Shown here: positions 26,980-37,226 of the stretch, piece after piece
Numbering within the stretch: the first letter of the stretch is position 1
Layout of the letters: each line of letters starts with the position of its first letter
From: Sedimentisphaera salicampi
GTDB lineage: Bacteria > Planctomycetota > Phycisphaerae > Sedimentisphaerales > Sedimentisphaeraceae
Assembly: GCF_002117005.1 (NCBI RefSeq)
Contig: NZ_CP021023.1
Span: 1-64,000, forward strand
Direction of reading: 5' to 3'
DNA length: 64,000 nucleotides
Translations under genes and position numbers: made by a program
Notes under the pieces: model-generated
What the model was told of the DNA's origin: nothing
Seen by the model: the letters and a program-made list of their open reading frames with translations, nothing else
The model's database searches: none

Positions 26980-28869
26980 GTGAGATTTTTAATCAGTATA
27001 TTTGTTCTTTTCGCTGCCGCAGGATTGAACGCAGATATATCAGACGGACTTTCCGGTGCGTGGATGTTTGAAAATTTCGCCTCGGGGGAAGTCAGAGATT
27101 ATTCGGGGAATAATGCCGCCGGAATAACAAAAGGAAACCCCGAAGATTGTGGGGGTTACATATCGGGCGGGATCGAGCTGGATGGATTCGATGATTATAT
27201 CAATGCGCCCTCGTTCAGTATGAACACTCAGAACGCAACCTTTTGCGCATGGATAAAAACTCACTCAATCCCAAACTGGTGGGTTTCAATAATCAACACT
27301 CACAAGGCCTCAGGCAAGTGCGGCCTTGCTTTCTACAAAAAACAAAACCAGCTTGCATATTACTGGAACGACAGCAAATACAGCTTCGACAGCGGCCTTG
27401 AGATTCCGCTTAATCAGTGGGTTTTTACTGCCGTTGTTATCGCGCCGCAAAGTGCCGTGCTGTATGTTAAGCCTCAGGGAGGCCAGCTCGCCAAGGCGGT
27501 TAATCTCGATTCGCATTCTTTCTGCACTCTCTCGGGAGTTATGATAGGCAGGGATTCTGCCCCGGGCTGGGGTGATGGCGAAAGACGCTTCGACGGCTGT
27601 ATAGATGAGGTGAGGATTTATTCAAGGAGCCTTCCAGAGAGCGAAATAATCCAGCTTTCTGATATGAGCCGCTGCTGGAACTACCCGCCTCTGGTTTATG
27701 CGAGTGATTCCCAGATTGCATACCTCGGTGAGTCCAAGCCCTTTGCTTGCAGTTTTGAAGACGATGGAAGACCGTTTATAGGGGGCTGCGGGGATTTAAC
27801 GCAGGGTACTTCCTTCCAGAAGAGCTTCCTTTGGAGCAAACTCTCCGGCCCGGGCAGCGTTAGCTTCACTGCCCCATCTCAGCAAAGTACTGAAGCAGTT
27901 TTCTCTGAGACTGGCAACTATCAGATCCAGATAGAGGTTTCTGATGGCCCTTCGGGAGTGCCTGCGGATATTTACGGGAAAACTGGCTCTGAGGTTATTG
28001 ATGTAGATGTAGTCAGTGAAAGCGAGAAGAAGCTTGCAGCGGATTACAGATTTCAGCAGCAGCCTGATGAGGCTGCCGTGGATTCAGCGGGATTAAATGA
28101 CTGGGCAGCAAGGCTTGAATTCGGCAGTTCTTTCCAAACTCACTGCAACGCTCCGGAAAACGGGAAGGGTGTCGGCTTTATGCCGGGCGAGGATTCAGTT
28201 TTTGAAATCCAGCCCCAGCCTGCAGGTGCGAGCGAGATATCGGGAATCAAAGAGGCAACAGTATGTGTATGGATTATGCCCCTTACAGTCTCGGAAGGAA
28301 ATGGGAAGGTTTGTTTCAGTGCGAAAAGCTCTTCCGGAAACACCTTTACCCTTCAGGGCAGCACGCCGCTAAGCTATTCGCAATGGCATCATATTGCTGC
28401 TGTGTATGATGCGGTTCAAGGGCAGATGCGCATTTATGTCAACGGCAGCCTTGATGCCTCCGCTGAAATCCCGCCGGCAGCCCTCAGCAGTGAGTGGTAT
28501 GAGCCTTTAATCGGTTCTGGAGGCTCGGGGAAGAGGGAAAATTTCGTCGGCTGCATCGATAAGCTCCAGATTTTTAATTATGCACTGTCTGGTCAGGAAA
28601 TTGTTTCGCAGATCGAGTGCAGCGAGTTTGTCTTTGCTGGCTTAAACGGCGAGGCAGATATCTCAGGCAGATTTAATCTGCCCGACTGCAGGGTAAATCT
28701 CTTTGATTATGCGATGTTTTCTGAAAACTGGCTTACTGAATCCCTTTCCCCGGCTGATTTTAATGAGGATTCTCACACCGACATTGCGGATTTGGCCGTT
28801 TTAGCAGAGAACTGGCTGTTTTGCAAAGACCCTCAGGATACAAACTGCCTTCAACATTTTGGCTTTTGA
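26980..28869 (+). CDS. Secreted LamG-domain protein with dockerin-like C-terminus
   Basis: 629 residues from a GTG start placed 5 bases after AAGGAGG, which overlaps the stop of the preceding sulfatase; a longer frame to 26830 would run into that gene. A signal peptide (FLISIFVLFAAAGLNA) is followed by a LamG/concanavalin-like domain (about 20-215, LSGAWMFENF to IDEVRIYSRSL). A PKD/immunoglobulin-like segment comes next (about 225-335), then a second LamG domain (about 345-545). The C-terminal 70 residues carry two EF-hand-like dockerin motifs (LFDYAMFSENWL and DFNEDSHTDIADLAVLAENWL in parts). Likely binds carbohydrate outside the cell. No catalytic residues were seen. Confidence 0.88.
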   Translation: MRFLISIFVLFAAAGLNADISDGLSGAWMFENFASGEVRDYSGNNAAGITKGNPEDCGGYISGGIELDGFDDYINAPSFSMNTQNATFCAWIKTHSIPNWWVSIINTHKASGKCGLAFYKKQNQLAYYWNDSKYSFDSGLEIPLNQWVFTAVVIAPQSAVLYVKPQGGQLAKAVNLDSHSFCTLSGVMIGRDSAPGWGDGERRFDGCIDEVRIYSRSLPESEIIQLSDMSRCWNYPPLVYASDSQIAYLGESKPFACSFEDDGRPFIGGCGDLTQGTSFQKSFLWSKLSGPGSVSFTAPSQQSTEAVFSETGNYQIQIEVSDGPSGVPADIYGKTGSEVIDVDVVSESEKKLAADYRFQQQPDEAAVDSAGLNDWAARLEFGSSFQTHCNAPENGKGVGFMPGEDSVFEIQPQPAGASEISGIKEATVCVWIMPLTVSEGNGKVCFSAKSSSGNTFTLQGSTPLSYSQWHHIAAVYDAVQGQMRIYVNGSLDASAEIPPAALSSEWYEPLIGSGGSGKRENFVGCIDKLQIFNYALSGQEIVSQIECSEFVFAGLNGEADISGRFNLPDCRVNLFDYAMFSENWLTESLSPADFNEDSHTDIADLAVLAENWLFCKDPQDTNCLQHFGF

Positions 28870-28930
28870 ATTTTACTCACTCGAATTGTTGATTTATCAA
28901 ATCATATCTTTACAATTATACAGGTTTTTT

Positions 28931-28958
28931 TGCGCAGTGTGCGCAGTCTTGTTTTTTT
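28931..28958 (+). terminator. Probable terminator after the LamG gene
   Basis: TGCGCA-GTG-TGCGCA forms a short stem followed after six bases by T7. The stem is only 6 bp, so confidence is moderate. It also contains a direct repeat of GCGCAGT. Confidence 0.5.
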
Positions 28959-29005
28959 ATTAACTTAAATATTAGTAAAACTCTATTAAAGAAAAAGGAG
29001 TAATC

Positions 29006-31384
29006 GTGGACATGACAGGTATTAAGAAATTTATGTTGCCTGCCATTGCGGCTTTTCCTTCGCTCGCATTAGCGGCAGGGGGCTCAAACGGCGGTGAAGC
29101 AGACGTGTCAACAGGCTGGGCAGAGCCTATCTTTTGTGTTATCGCCTCTCTTGTTGCTCTTGGATTTGCCAGATTCTTCTACAAGAAGATGATGGAGGCC
29201 TCCGAGGGAACAGACAAGATGAAGGAAATTGCCGAAGACGTTCGCAAAGGTGCTTATGCATATCTCAGAAGGCAGTATGGGGTTGTAACGGTGGTATTCA
29301 TTGTGCTGCTGCTCATATTTGTAGGCCTTGCGATGGTGGGTGCTCAGAACCCGTTTGTTCCGCTTGCTTTCTTGACAGGCGGCTTCTTCAGCGGTCTGTG
29401 CGGTTATCTTGGAATGAAAACTGCTACATACGCATCAGCTCGAACAGCCAACGGTGCAAGAGAAGGCCTCAACAGGGGTCTTACCGTAGCTTTTAGAAGC
29501 GGCGGCGTAATGGGGCTTGTTGTAGTGGGCTTTGGCCTATTGGATATCTCTCTTTGGTATCTGCTTCTGGATAAGCTGGTTTATACCGCAGAACATATGA
29601 GAGAAGGATGGGGCTTTCTCGTGCCGGCAGGTATGAACCCCGACCACAAGCTCATTGTGATCACCACAACAATGATTACATTCGGTATGGGTGCTTCAAC
29701 ACAGGCTCTGTTCGCACGTGTTGGCGGCGGTATCTACACAAAAGCTGCTGACGTTGGTGCAGACCTCGTTGGCAAGGTTGAAGCGGGCATCCCCGAAGAC
29801 GATCCGAGAAATCCTGCTACTATCGCAGATAACGTTGGAGATAACGTTGGCGACGTTGCCGGAATGGGTGCAGACCTGTACGAAAGCTATTGCGGTTCAA
29901 TACTCGCTACTGCCGCTCTCGGTGCTGCCCTTGGAATCAACCTGCCTCACGGCCTCGAGCCGTTCAAGGTGGTTGTAGCTCCGATGCTCGTTGCTGGTAT
30001 TGGTATCATCCTATCTGTAATCGGGATGTTTATGGTTAAGTGTAAGGAAGGGGCTTCCCAGAAAAACCTCCTCCGCTCACTTCTCACAGGTACGCTTGCA
30101 AGCTCTGTAATGATTGTTATTGCTCTGATGATCCTCGTTTTCACAGGCTACATCACTTGGGGAATCTTCGCTGCTGTAATAACAGGACTGATTGTGGGCG
30201 TGATCATCGGCCAAATCACAGAATACTACACCTCAGATGAATTTGCACCTACTAAAAGCATTGCCGAACAAACCCAGATGGGGCCTGCTACAACAATTAT
30301 AGAAGGTATTTCAGCCGGTATGTATTCCACCGGATTCACGGTAGCAACAATCGTAATAGGTATTCTGCTTGCTTACGGTTTCAGCGGCGGATTCAACAAT
30401 CCCGCTATGGGACTCTACGGAATCGGCTTTTCCGCTGTGGGTATGCTTTCGACTCTCGGAATAACTCTTGCATCAGACGCATACGGACCAATCGCAGATA
30501 ATGCAGGTGGTAATGCTGAGATGGCAGGGCTCGGCGAAGAAGTTCGAAACAGAACAGATGCTCTTGATGCCCTCGGAAATACTACAGCTGCCACAGGCAA
30601 GGGCTTTGCTATCGGCTCAGCCGCTCTTACAGCTATGGCTCTTCTCGCTGCATATCTCGAAGAGGTACGCGTGTGGATAGGTAAGCTCGCCAATGAATCG
30701 GCAGAAGGTATATACAGAGTGGGCGAGTTTGTGTTTACAGCCGAATCTGTAAAAACCGCTCCTGTGGCGAAATTCGTTGAGGCATACAACCTCACCATTA
30801 TGAATCCGAAAATGATATGCGGGCTCTTTATCGGCTCAATGATGGCCTTCGTATTCAGCGCTATGACAATGAAGGCTGTTGGAAGGGCTGCCGGCGATAT
30901 GGTGAACGAAGTGAGAAGGCAGTTCAAGGAGATGCCCGGAATTCTTGACGGCTCTCAGAAGCCTGATTACGCAACTTGCGTTGCGATTTCAACCAAGGGC
31001 GCTCAGAAGGAAATGATCCTTCCCTCAGCGATTGCGATTATCGTGCCTGTGCTTACAGGTCTGATTCTCGGTGTTGCTGGTGTTCTCGGCCTGCTCGCAG
31101 GCGGCCTTGTTGCTGGATTTTCCCTCGCTATCACCCTCAACAACGCAGGCGGGGCTTGGGATAACGCCAAGAAGTATATCGAAAAAGGACACTACGGCGG
31201 AAAGAATTCAGAAGCACACCACGCAGGCGTTGTGGGTGATACCGTAGGCGACCCGTTCAAGGACACGTCAGGACCATCTCTGAACATTCTCATCAAGCTT
31301 ATGACAATGGTTTCTGTTGTTTTCAGTGGCGTTGTTATCAAATTCGGCCCGCAGATTTCCGATTTACTGAATTTGAACTACTAG
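29006..31384 (+). CDS. hppA: Membrane-bound ion-translocating pyrophosphatase, K+-dependent type
   Basis: Couples pyrophosphate hydrolysis to H+ and/or Na+ export at the membrane, giving fermenters an energy saving. The 792-residue protein has about 16 membrane segments. The catalytic loop DVGADLVGKVEAGIPEDDPR and DNVGDNVGDVAGMGADLYES are diagnostic, as is DNAGGNAEMA. GNTTAATGKG has Ala where K+-independent enzymes have Lys, which indicates the K+-requiring class. H+ versus Na+ specificity was not assigned. GTG start with AAAGGAG at 28994-29000; an ATG at 29012 is possible. Single gene with its own terminator. Confidence 0.96.
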   Translation: MDMTGIKKFMLPAIAAFPSLALAAGGSNGGEADVSTGWAEPIFCVIASLVALGFARFFYKKMMEASEGTDKMKEIAEDVRKGAYAYLRRQYGVVTVVFIVLLLIFVGLAMVGAQNPFVPLAFLTGGFFSGLCGYLGMKTATYASARTANGAREGLNRGLTVAFRSGGVMGLVVVGFGLLDISLWYLLLDKLVYTAEHMREGWGFLVPAGMNPDHKLIVITTTMITFGMGASTQALFARVGGGIYTKAADVGADLVGKVEAGIPEDDPRNPATIADNVGDNVGDVAGMGADLYESYCGSILATAALGAALGINLPHGLEPFKVVVAPMLVAGIGIILSVIGMFMVKCKEGASQKNLLRSLLTGTLASSVMIVIALMILVFTGYITWGIFAAVITGLIVGVIIGQITEYYTSDEFAPTKSIAEQTQMGPATTIIEGISAGMYSTGFTVATIVIGILLAYGFSGGFNNPAMGLYGIGFSAVGMLSTLGITLASDAYGPIADNAGGNAEMAGLGEEVRNRTDALDALGNTTAATGKGFAIGSAALTAMALLAAYLEEVRVWIGKLANESAEGIYRVGEFVFTAESVKTAPVAKFVEAYNLTIMNPKMICGLFIGSMMAFVFSAMTMKAVGRAAGDMVNEVRRQFKEMPGILDGSQKPDYATCVAISTKGAQKEMILPSAIAIIVPVLTGLILGVAGVLGLLAGGLVAGFSLAITLNNAGGAWDNAKKYIEKGHYGGKNSEAHHAGVVGDTVGDPFKDTSGPSLNILIKLMTMVSVVFSGVVIKFGPQISDLLNLNY

Positions 31385-31412
31385 GCCAAGTATAAAATCA
31401 TATTAACTGTAC

Positions 31413-31445
31413 AAGGCAGCGGCCCGCGAGGCTGCTGCCTTTTTT
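31413..31445 (+). terminator. Intrinsic terminator of hppA
   Basis: AAGGCAGC pairs with GCTGCCTT and continues with further partial pairing, and is followed by a run of six T. It starts 28 bases after the hppA stop. Confidence 0.9.
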
Positions 31446-31529
31446 CGAATCTTGTTTTATTTTTCAGATTTGCAGGATTTCAGTGATTTGATATATTTGG
31501 GTTCAGGTTTAACTTTAAGGAATGAGAAA

Positions 31530-32615
31530 ATGATGAAAATTTGTAATCTTGCTGCCTGCCTTGTTTTTATATCCGCTGCATTTGCGGTCGGTGCAAAAGA
31601 AATCAAAGTTGGGGCATATTATTACGCCTGGCATGGCGATAATAATTTCCATGGCGGAGCAGATACCGTTCTCAGATACCATTTATCTCCAAAGCAAACA
31701 CCCGTTCTCGGCTGGTACAATCAGCAAAACAATGAAGTGATCAGCCAGCATTACAAATGGGCTGAATATGCAGGGATTGATTTTTTCGTTGTCAGTTTCT
31801 GGGGCAAAGGCAGTGACAGCATTCTAAGAGAGAAAATGTTTAACAACTCGAACAGAGGCAATACTGAGCTGGCCGTTTTCCTTGAGCCTTCAATAAGCAG
31901 CGAAAATATTTCTTCGCAGATGGATTATCTCTGCCAGAATTATTTCAATAAAGAAGGCTATCTGCATATAGACGGCAAGCCTGCGGTTTTTATATACATT
32001 ACAAGATCCAAAAGCACAAAGCAGCTTGCCCGGTATATAAAAAACATACGCAGCAGGGCTGCCGCTAATGGTTATGAGGTGTACTTGGCGGGGGATGAGG
32101 TTTGGGCAGCTCCCAACAGAGATTATGAAAAAAAGCGTATTTCAATGCTTGATGCTGTTACCAATTATGATGTTTATGGAAATCTGGGGCGAAGAAAATA
32201 TGTGCAGCCCTCACACCTGAACCACTGGCAGGCTAACAATAAGAAATGGAAGCAATTAGCAGAAAACCTTGGCAAAGATTTTATCCCCGCTGTATCACCG
32301 GGGTTTAATGACACTGCTGTTAGAAAAGGGCATACGCCCAGCTCAAGAAAACTACAAGGCGAGAAAGGCGAATTCGGCAGTCTATTCTCAGCGTTGCTTG
32401 AGAGAGCATTGAAGCTTGAAGGCAGCGATATGATTATGATAACATCATGGAATGAGTGGCACGAAGATACGCAGATAGAACCGGTCTCTCCAGCTGAGCC
32501 CACAAAGAAGGACGATGGAGAAGGGCGTTACACCAAGGGACTGGCCTACAGCGGATACGGCAAGCTGTATCTTGATATTCTAAAAGAAAAAACATCACCG
32601 GTTTTGAGCGATTAG
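31530..32615 (+). CDS. Secreted glycoside hydrolase family 99-like protein
   Basis: About 362 residues. The ATG at 31530 follows AAGGA (31517-31521) and starts a signal peptide (ICNLAACLVFISAAFAVGA). The mature protein begins KVGAYYYAWHG, the usual opening of GH99/GH71-like (endo-alpha-mannanase-type) barrels. The C-terminal TSWNEWHEDTQIEPV is the hallmark motif of the GH99-like group and includes likely catalytic acidic residues. VVSFWGKGSDS and LAVFLEP lie between. Enzymes of this group cut mannan or act on related glycans; the substrate here is not known. No dockerin tail. Confidence 0.85.
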   Translation: MMKICNLAACLVFISAAFAVGAKEIKVGAYYYAWHGDNNFHGGADTVLRYHLSPKQTPVLGWYNQQNNEVISQHYKWAEYAGIDFFVVSFWGKGSDSILREKMFNNSNRGNTELAVFLEPSISSENISSQMDYLCQNYFNKEGYLHIDGKPAVFIYITRSKSTKQLARYIKNIRSRAAANGYEVYLAGDEVWAAPNRDYEKKRISMLDAVTNYDVYGNLGRRKYVQPSHLNHWQANNKKWKQLAENLGKDFIPAVSPGFNDTAVRKGHTPSSRKLQGEKGEFGSLFSALLERALKLEGSDMIMITSWNEWHEDTQIEPVSPAEPTKKDDGEGRYTKGLAYSGYGKLYLDILKEKTSPVLSD

Positions 32616-32957
32616 CAAACTCAGCAGAGAGAATCAATGCCCTAAGCATTAGCTTTGTGATAACTTTCGCAAAATTTTTGTTTTTTTTCGAATTTATTCT
32701 TGACTTTAGTGCTGAAAAGGTATAACTTAAACTTAGGTAATTAGTTTGTTTATATTATATTAAGCTAAGTTGCAGTATAATATTATCTTTTAGGCCTTTG
32801 ACATAATTTTACGTAAAACTTTTGGTTGTTTACATCTAAGCATCGCTTCAGCTTTCCGGGCTTAAAACGCATCAGGTTTTATAAATATGTTTGCTGCCTT
32901 TTTGAAGTGAGGGCAGTGGTAAAATTTTAGAGAAAACATATTTTTAGGAGTGATTGT
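32616..32957. other. Intergenic region ahead of the PPC-repeat genes
   Basis: AT-rich with no coding region supported. A candidate promoter lies at 32700-32726, which would leave a leader of about 225 bases. AGGAG at 32946-32950 is the ribosome-binding site of the next gene. Confidence 0.5.
32700..32726 (+). promoter_or_regulatory. Possible promoter for the PPC-repeat gene pair
   Basis: TTGACT (32700-32705) and TATAAC (32721-32726) are separated by 15 bases, which is short of the ideal 17. Confidence 0.35.
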
Positions 32958-35012
32958 ATGTTTAAGGCCATATTTATTGTTGTTCTGTTTTTGTCTGCTT
33001 TTGCTGTTTTGCCATTGTGTGCGGAGACCCCGGATTTCGGCGATGATATAGGATCTGCCTTTTCAATCACGCCGGATAATGATCCAATAGAAGGAGAGCT
33101 TCAAACGGGAGCCGATATTGATTTCTTTGCCCTCACCCCAGAGCCCGAAACGGTGTATCGTGTGTTCTTTAATAACGGGTTGTCGGACAGGAAAAATTTG
33201 AAAGTCTTAATGGAAAATTCCGACTATGAGCTACGAAACATAAAAAAGCTCGATTCAAACGCTGAAACTGAATATTCCACTTTCTATTGCGAATACGGCT
33301 ATCCTGTGTACTTCAAGGTTTTCAGCGATTACAGCGCATCGGGTTTGTATCATATTGAAGTGCAGACAGTCAAAACAGTTCCTGTTGATTCGTTTTCAAA
33401 CAGCTGCTCATCCCCAACCCAACTGGATCTTTCAAGCGGCTATATTGAAACAGAAGCGGTTATAGATACTTCCGAGCCAAATTTCTCCGCAGCTCCCGAC
33501 TACTACACCTTTGATGCACTGGAAAACTACCGTTATTATATCAGCTTCGATTATCTGGACTCTTCGCAGTTAAGAGCCACTGTTCTTAATTCCAGCTGCA
33601 GCTCTCTGGTTAGTTCAGTAAATGAAGATGAGGGAATAACGCTGGTATCGAATGACGGCGGGGATTTTATAATAAAATGCGGGCATTCCCCTTACGGCGA
33701 CAGCGAAGACATAAGCGTTGGGAATTACTATTGCCTCAAGGTTTCTGCTGAAGGTCCTCTCTACGACGACTTTTCCAATTCCAAAGATTCTGCCCATCAG
33801 ATCATCCCCGGCGATGGCCCTGTAAAGGGAACTGTTTTCGGCGCTAATTACGGCGGAGATATAGATTGGTTCTATGCTGATGTAAATGAAAACTCACTCT
33901 ACCGAATTACAATAGACGGATATGACTATTCCAGATACAAAGACTGCAAGATCTATTATGCCCGAACCCCCGAGTCCGGTCATCCCGAGTCTCTTATTGA
34001 ACTTTACTCAACCTCCGAATACAACGCGATTTATTCCTACCTTTTCAGCCGAGATTATATGATAGAAGACTCCGGCAGGCTGTATATCCGTATGGCAGGA
34101 CGCCATTTCGATACGTCCTATACTGTGGCGGCAGAGCTGATTAGTGAGTTTTCGGAAGATTTGTATCCCAATACTATGGAACAAGCCCAGCAGATCCCAA
34201 CAGACAACACAAGGATTATCGGTGCTGTTCTCGGGGAATACACCGATCCGAATTATGTTACTCATCCCGATAAGGATTATTTTTACTTCGACACGCAGGA
34301 CTGGCATAAATACGAGGTGCGGGTGTCAAAGTCTGACAATGCAAATATAAATTTCGGAGTGCAGCTCACAGACCCCGCCGGTTCAACGATCATTGATTAC
34401 CACGAGGATCAGGCAGTCTTAACCTTCGTTGATACATCACAGCAAGATAAGTGGTATATATGCGTGGAAAATAAAGGCTTACATCTCGGTGGTTACTACG
34501 AGTTTACCGTGCGGGACCTGGGTTCTTTCCCCGATGACCGCCCTAGCAATTTCGACTCTTCCGATACTTTCCGCCTGCCCACAGACGGGACTTGGTATGG
34601 AGGCTCCATAGATTACTACAGCGACAGGGGAGACGATTCTGACCTCCTGCTCTTCGATATCCCTGTTTCCGGCGAATATACCTTCAATTTCTACAACAAG
34701 ATTTACAGGAAGGTCTTTTTCAAGGTTTACTACTGGGACACCGAATATCACCCTGCAATATCTAAATTTGATGTCAGCCGAGGCGAAACGGTTACTAAAA
34801 CGCATAACTTCCCTACAGCAGGCCTCGGCAGGATAGTGGTCAGCACTGAGAATAATTATACAGGAGACTATTTCGTAAGCATAAAAGATCCGTTACCCCG
34901 CTGCGGGGATGGTTATGCTCCGCCTCCAGGCGATACAAACGAAGACTGCTATGTTGATTTCCAAGACGTTGCTGCAATAGCTGAAGGCTGGCTTAATGAC
35001 ACGAATCCATAA
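32958..35012 (+). CDS. Secreted PPC-repeat protein with dockerin-like tail (paralog 1)
   Basis: 684 residues with a signal peptide (FIVVLFLSAFAVLPLCA) followed by ETPDFGDD. About five beta-rich repeats of the bacterial pre-peptidase C-terminal (PPC) type can be read, each with an aspartate-rich DxDxF core: ADIDFFALTPE, PDYYTFDALE, GDIDWFYADVN, DKDYFYFDTQD and SDLLLFDIPVS. The C-terminus has GDTNEDCYVDFQDVAAIAEGW, a single EF-hand-like dockerin motif. No enzymatic domain is recognised, so a binding or surface-display role is likely. AGGAG precedes the ATG. The following gene encodes a paralog, 48 bases downstream. Confidence 0.8.
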   Translation: MFKAIFIVVLFLSAFAVLPLCAETPDFGDDIGSAFSITPDNDPIEGELQTGADIDFFALTPEPETVYRVFFNNGLSDRKNLKVLMENSDYELRNIKKLDSNAETEYSTFYCEYGYPVYFKVFSDYSASGLYHIEVQTVKTVPVDSFSNSCSSPTQLDLSSGYIETEAVIDTSEPNFSAAPDYYTFDALENYRYYISFDYLDSSQLRATVLNSSCSSLVSSVNEDEGITLVSNDGGDFIIKCGHSPYGDSEDISVGNYYCLKVSAEGPLYDDFSNSKDSAHQIIPGDGPVKGTVFGANYGGDIDWFYADVNENSLYRITIDGYDYSRYKDCKIYYARTPESGHPESLIELYSTSEYNAIYSYLFSRDYMIEDSGRLYIRMAGRHFDTSYTVAAELISEFSEDLYPNTMEQAQQIPTDNTRIIGAVLGEYTDPNYVTHPDKDYFYFDTQDWHKYEVRVSKSDNANINFGVQLTDPAGSTIIDYHEDQAVLTFVDTSQQDKWYICVENKGLHLGGYYEFTVRDLGSFPDDRPSNFDSSDTFRLPTDGTWYGGSIDYYSDRGDDSDLLLFDIPVSGEYTFNFYNKIYRKVFFKVYYWDTEYHPAISKFDVSRGETVTKTHNFPTAGLGRIVVSTENNYTGDYFVSIKDPLPRCGDGYAPPPGDTNEDCYVDFQDVAAIAEGWLNDTNP

Positions 35013-35060
35013 CATTATAACAAAACTGAAAGCTCAAAAATGTAATCAGGAGAAAATAAA

Positions 35061-37085
35061 ATGACTGCTTTACGTTTTAATATATTATCAATCGCCGTAC
35101 TGGCTCTTTGCTGCTGCGTTTCAATGGCAGAGACGCCGGATTTTGGAAACAACTGGCAAAACGCTCATCTCTTCAATGCGGACGAAAGTTTTGTTGAGGG
35201 AGTCCTTGATGCCGGCGGAGATGTTGACTGGCTGAAATTTATACCATCCCCGCAATCAATATATGCGGTAACCTGCATCAATCCCGAATCGAACTACAAA
35301 GAATTTCAGATTTTCTCTGCTAATAAGTACAATTCGATGATCTGCGAAATTACTTCAGATGAATCTATTTTCAATACCAGCTGCACGTTTTATATTTACT
35401 GTGAAACCGCAGCACCAATCTTCATCAAGGCTTATGACGGCGCAGGCAGCTATGAAATCACCGCTATGCTCGAACAGTCCTTTGCTCTGGACTCATATCC
35501 TGATATTTGCTCCAGCCCCTACAGCATTACCTTAACAGGCGCGATTACTGTGGTTGAAGGCGTAATCGATAATGCCGATATTGCAAACCCCGACAAAGAC
35601 TGCTTTACCTTCGATGCAGTTTCCCACCAAAAATACCGTATTTACTGTACCGGCATAGATTCAACTAATGTGCGGATAGATGTGCTGGATGAAAACGGCA
35701 AGGAGCTTCAAAGCAATAAAGACGAAGTTACATACCTCTCAGAATCAGGCGCTGACTGCCGAATCCGTATTGAATCGCAAAACCGTTCGCACTGGAAGCT
35801 GGGAAACTACTATCAGCTTGTAATAGAAGATCTCGGATATATTTCAGACGACCACTCAGACCGCTTCGACTTTGCAACCACCATCAACACCGATTCTTCT
35901 ACCGTTTCAGGTTCGCTCGATTATCTGACTTCTCTTGATAATGATGAGGATATATTCGTCTTCGACTGCCCGGGAACCCGGCTGTATCGTTTCAATTATC
36001 ATGCGGATTCAACATCGCTTAAACGCCTGAAGATGTACAACTCAGGATACTACGACGTTCTCGAAAGTTTCCACAAAAGCTCTTTTCCCTACTTCGAGCT
36101 CGATCCCAATTCTTCATTCGAATTCAGTGTTGAAGAGCCTGGGCCTGTTTACATCAAGATCTATACTGAAAACTCATCTATCGGTGATGGTGAATATTAT
36201 TTCAGCATTGAGGATTTGGGTCAGATAGGCGATAACTACTCTAACGACCCCCTCGCCCCCACTCCCATCACAAGCGCAAACACAACTAAAGCAGGTACTG
36301 TTGTATTCGCTTCAGACGGCGCTGCAGCAGACTACTTTACATTCAACGCTCAGGAGGGAAAGATCTATAAAATCCGACTTTATCAGCCGTTCGGCTCGGA
36401 AGACAGCAAGATAAAATACGCCATGTATGAAGATATCTATCAAAGCCCGTTGATAGAAAGCTATGTCGACAAATATTTTGCAGCGCCAGAGGATAAAACA
36501 TACACCTTTAGAATATCACCTAATCACTCGCTTGTTAGAAATCAGGGCAGTTACTACGAGTTCACGATAGAAGAGGCCGGCTCTTTTACAGACAATCAGC
36601 CCAGCTCTTGGACTCAGGCAATGCATCTGGTGAACGATGGCTCAACCTTTAACGCTTCCATCGATTATTCCACCAACTTAAACTACGATCTCGATTATTA
36701 TTCCTTCACAGCTCCTTCCGACGGGACGTACACAATCACAGGCACCGAATACATCTCAGGGAGTTTATGGTTCAGGCTCTTCAGCAAAAAGACATATGAT
36801 TCTCCCGGATCATTTGAAGTTAGCGGAAGTGATTCCGTTTCATACAACCTCACGGCGGGAGAGTATATCCTCAAGGTGGAGCATGACAACCCGCACGGCC
36901 AGAGAACCGGCAATTATCAGATAACTGTTGAATCTCCGCCTTTCTTCTGCGGCGATCTCGACCATCCATATCCCCCGGGCGATATCAATCAGGACTGCAT
37001 AACAGATTTAAGCGATTACAGCCTGCTCGCCTCAGACTGGCTTACATGCACTGATCCGAATCCGCCTTGCAATTATGCGCCTTAA
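35061..37085 (+). CDS. Secreted PPC-repeat protein with dockerin-like tail (paralog 2)
   Basis: 674 residues, similar in layout to the preceding gene product. A signal peptide (ILSIAVLALCCCVSMA) leads into ETPDFGNNW. PPC-like repeats have cores GDVDWLKFIPS, DKDCFTFDAVS, DEDIFVFDCPG, AADYFTFNAQE and DLDYYSFTAPS. The C-terminal GDINQDCITDLSDYSLLASDW is a dockerin-like EF-hand. AGGAG lies before the ATG. The two genes look like a tandem duplication that has diverged. Function unknown; probably extracellular. Confidence 0.8.
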   Translation: MTALRFNILSIAVLALCCCVSMAETPDFGNNWQNAHLFNADESFVEGVLDAGGDVDWLKFIPSPQSIYAVTCINPESNYKEFQIFSANKYNSMICEITSDESIFNTSCTFYIYCETAAPIFIKAYDGAGSYEITAMLEQSFALDSYPDICSSPYSITLTGAITVVEGVIDNADIANPDKDCFTFDAVSHQKYRIYCTGIDSTNVRIDVLDENGKELQSNKDEVTYLSESGADCRIRIESQNRSHWKLGNYYQLVIEDLGYISDDHSDRFDFATTINTDSSTVSGSLDYLTSLDNDEDIFVFDCPGTRLYRFNYHADSTSLKRLKMYNSGYYDVLESFHKSSFPYFELDPNSSFEFSVEEPGPVYIKIYTENSSIGDGEYYFSIEDLGQIGDNYSNDPLAPTPITSANTTKAGTVVFASDGAAADYFTFNAQEGKIYKIRLYQPFGSEDSKIKYAMYEDIYQSPLIESYVDKYFAAPEDKTYTFRISPNHSLVRNQGSYYEFTIEEAGSFTDNQPSSWTQAMHLVNDGSTFNASIDYSTNLNYDLDYYSFTAPSDGTYTITGTEYISGSLWFRLFSKKTYDSPGSFEVSGSDSVSYNLTAGEYILKVEHDNPHGQRTGNYQITVESPPFFCGDLDHPYPPGDINQDCITDLSDYSLLASDWLTCTDPNPPCNYAP

Positions 37086-37164
37086 AAATATGGTTATAAA
37101 CAGGCTTGATCTTGTGCGTTTCACTGTAAAAATTGCTTAAAATGCTAAATCAATAATTGAGAAT

Positions 37165-37181
37165 ACCGCATTTTTTGCGGT
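37165..37181 (+). terminator. Weak terminator-like hairpin after the PPC-repeat genes
   Basis: ACCGCA pairs with TGCGGT around a T5 loop, 80 bases after the stop codon. There is no clear T-run after it. Confidence 0.35.
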
Positions 37182-37196
37182 TTGAAGAAATTTAAT

Positions 37197-37226
37197 TTGA
37201 CTTTCCGCCATCAGATTTTGTATGAT
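37197..37226 (+). promoter_or_regulatory. Predicted promoter of the beta-helix protein gene
   Basis: TTGACT (37197-37202) and TATGAT (37221-37226) are spaced by 18 bases, about 100 bases ahead of the start codon. Confidence 0.5.
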
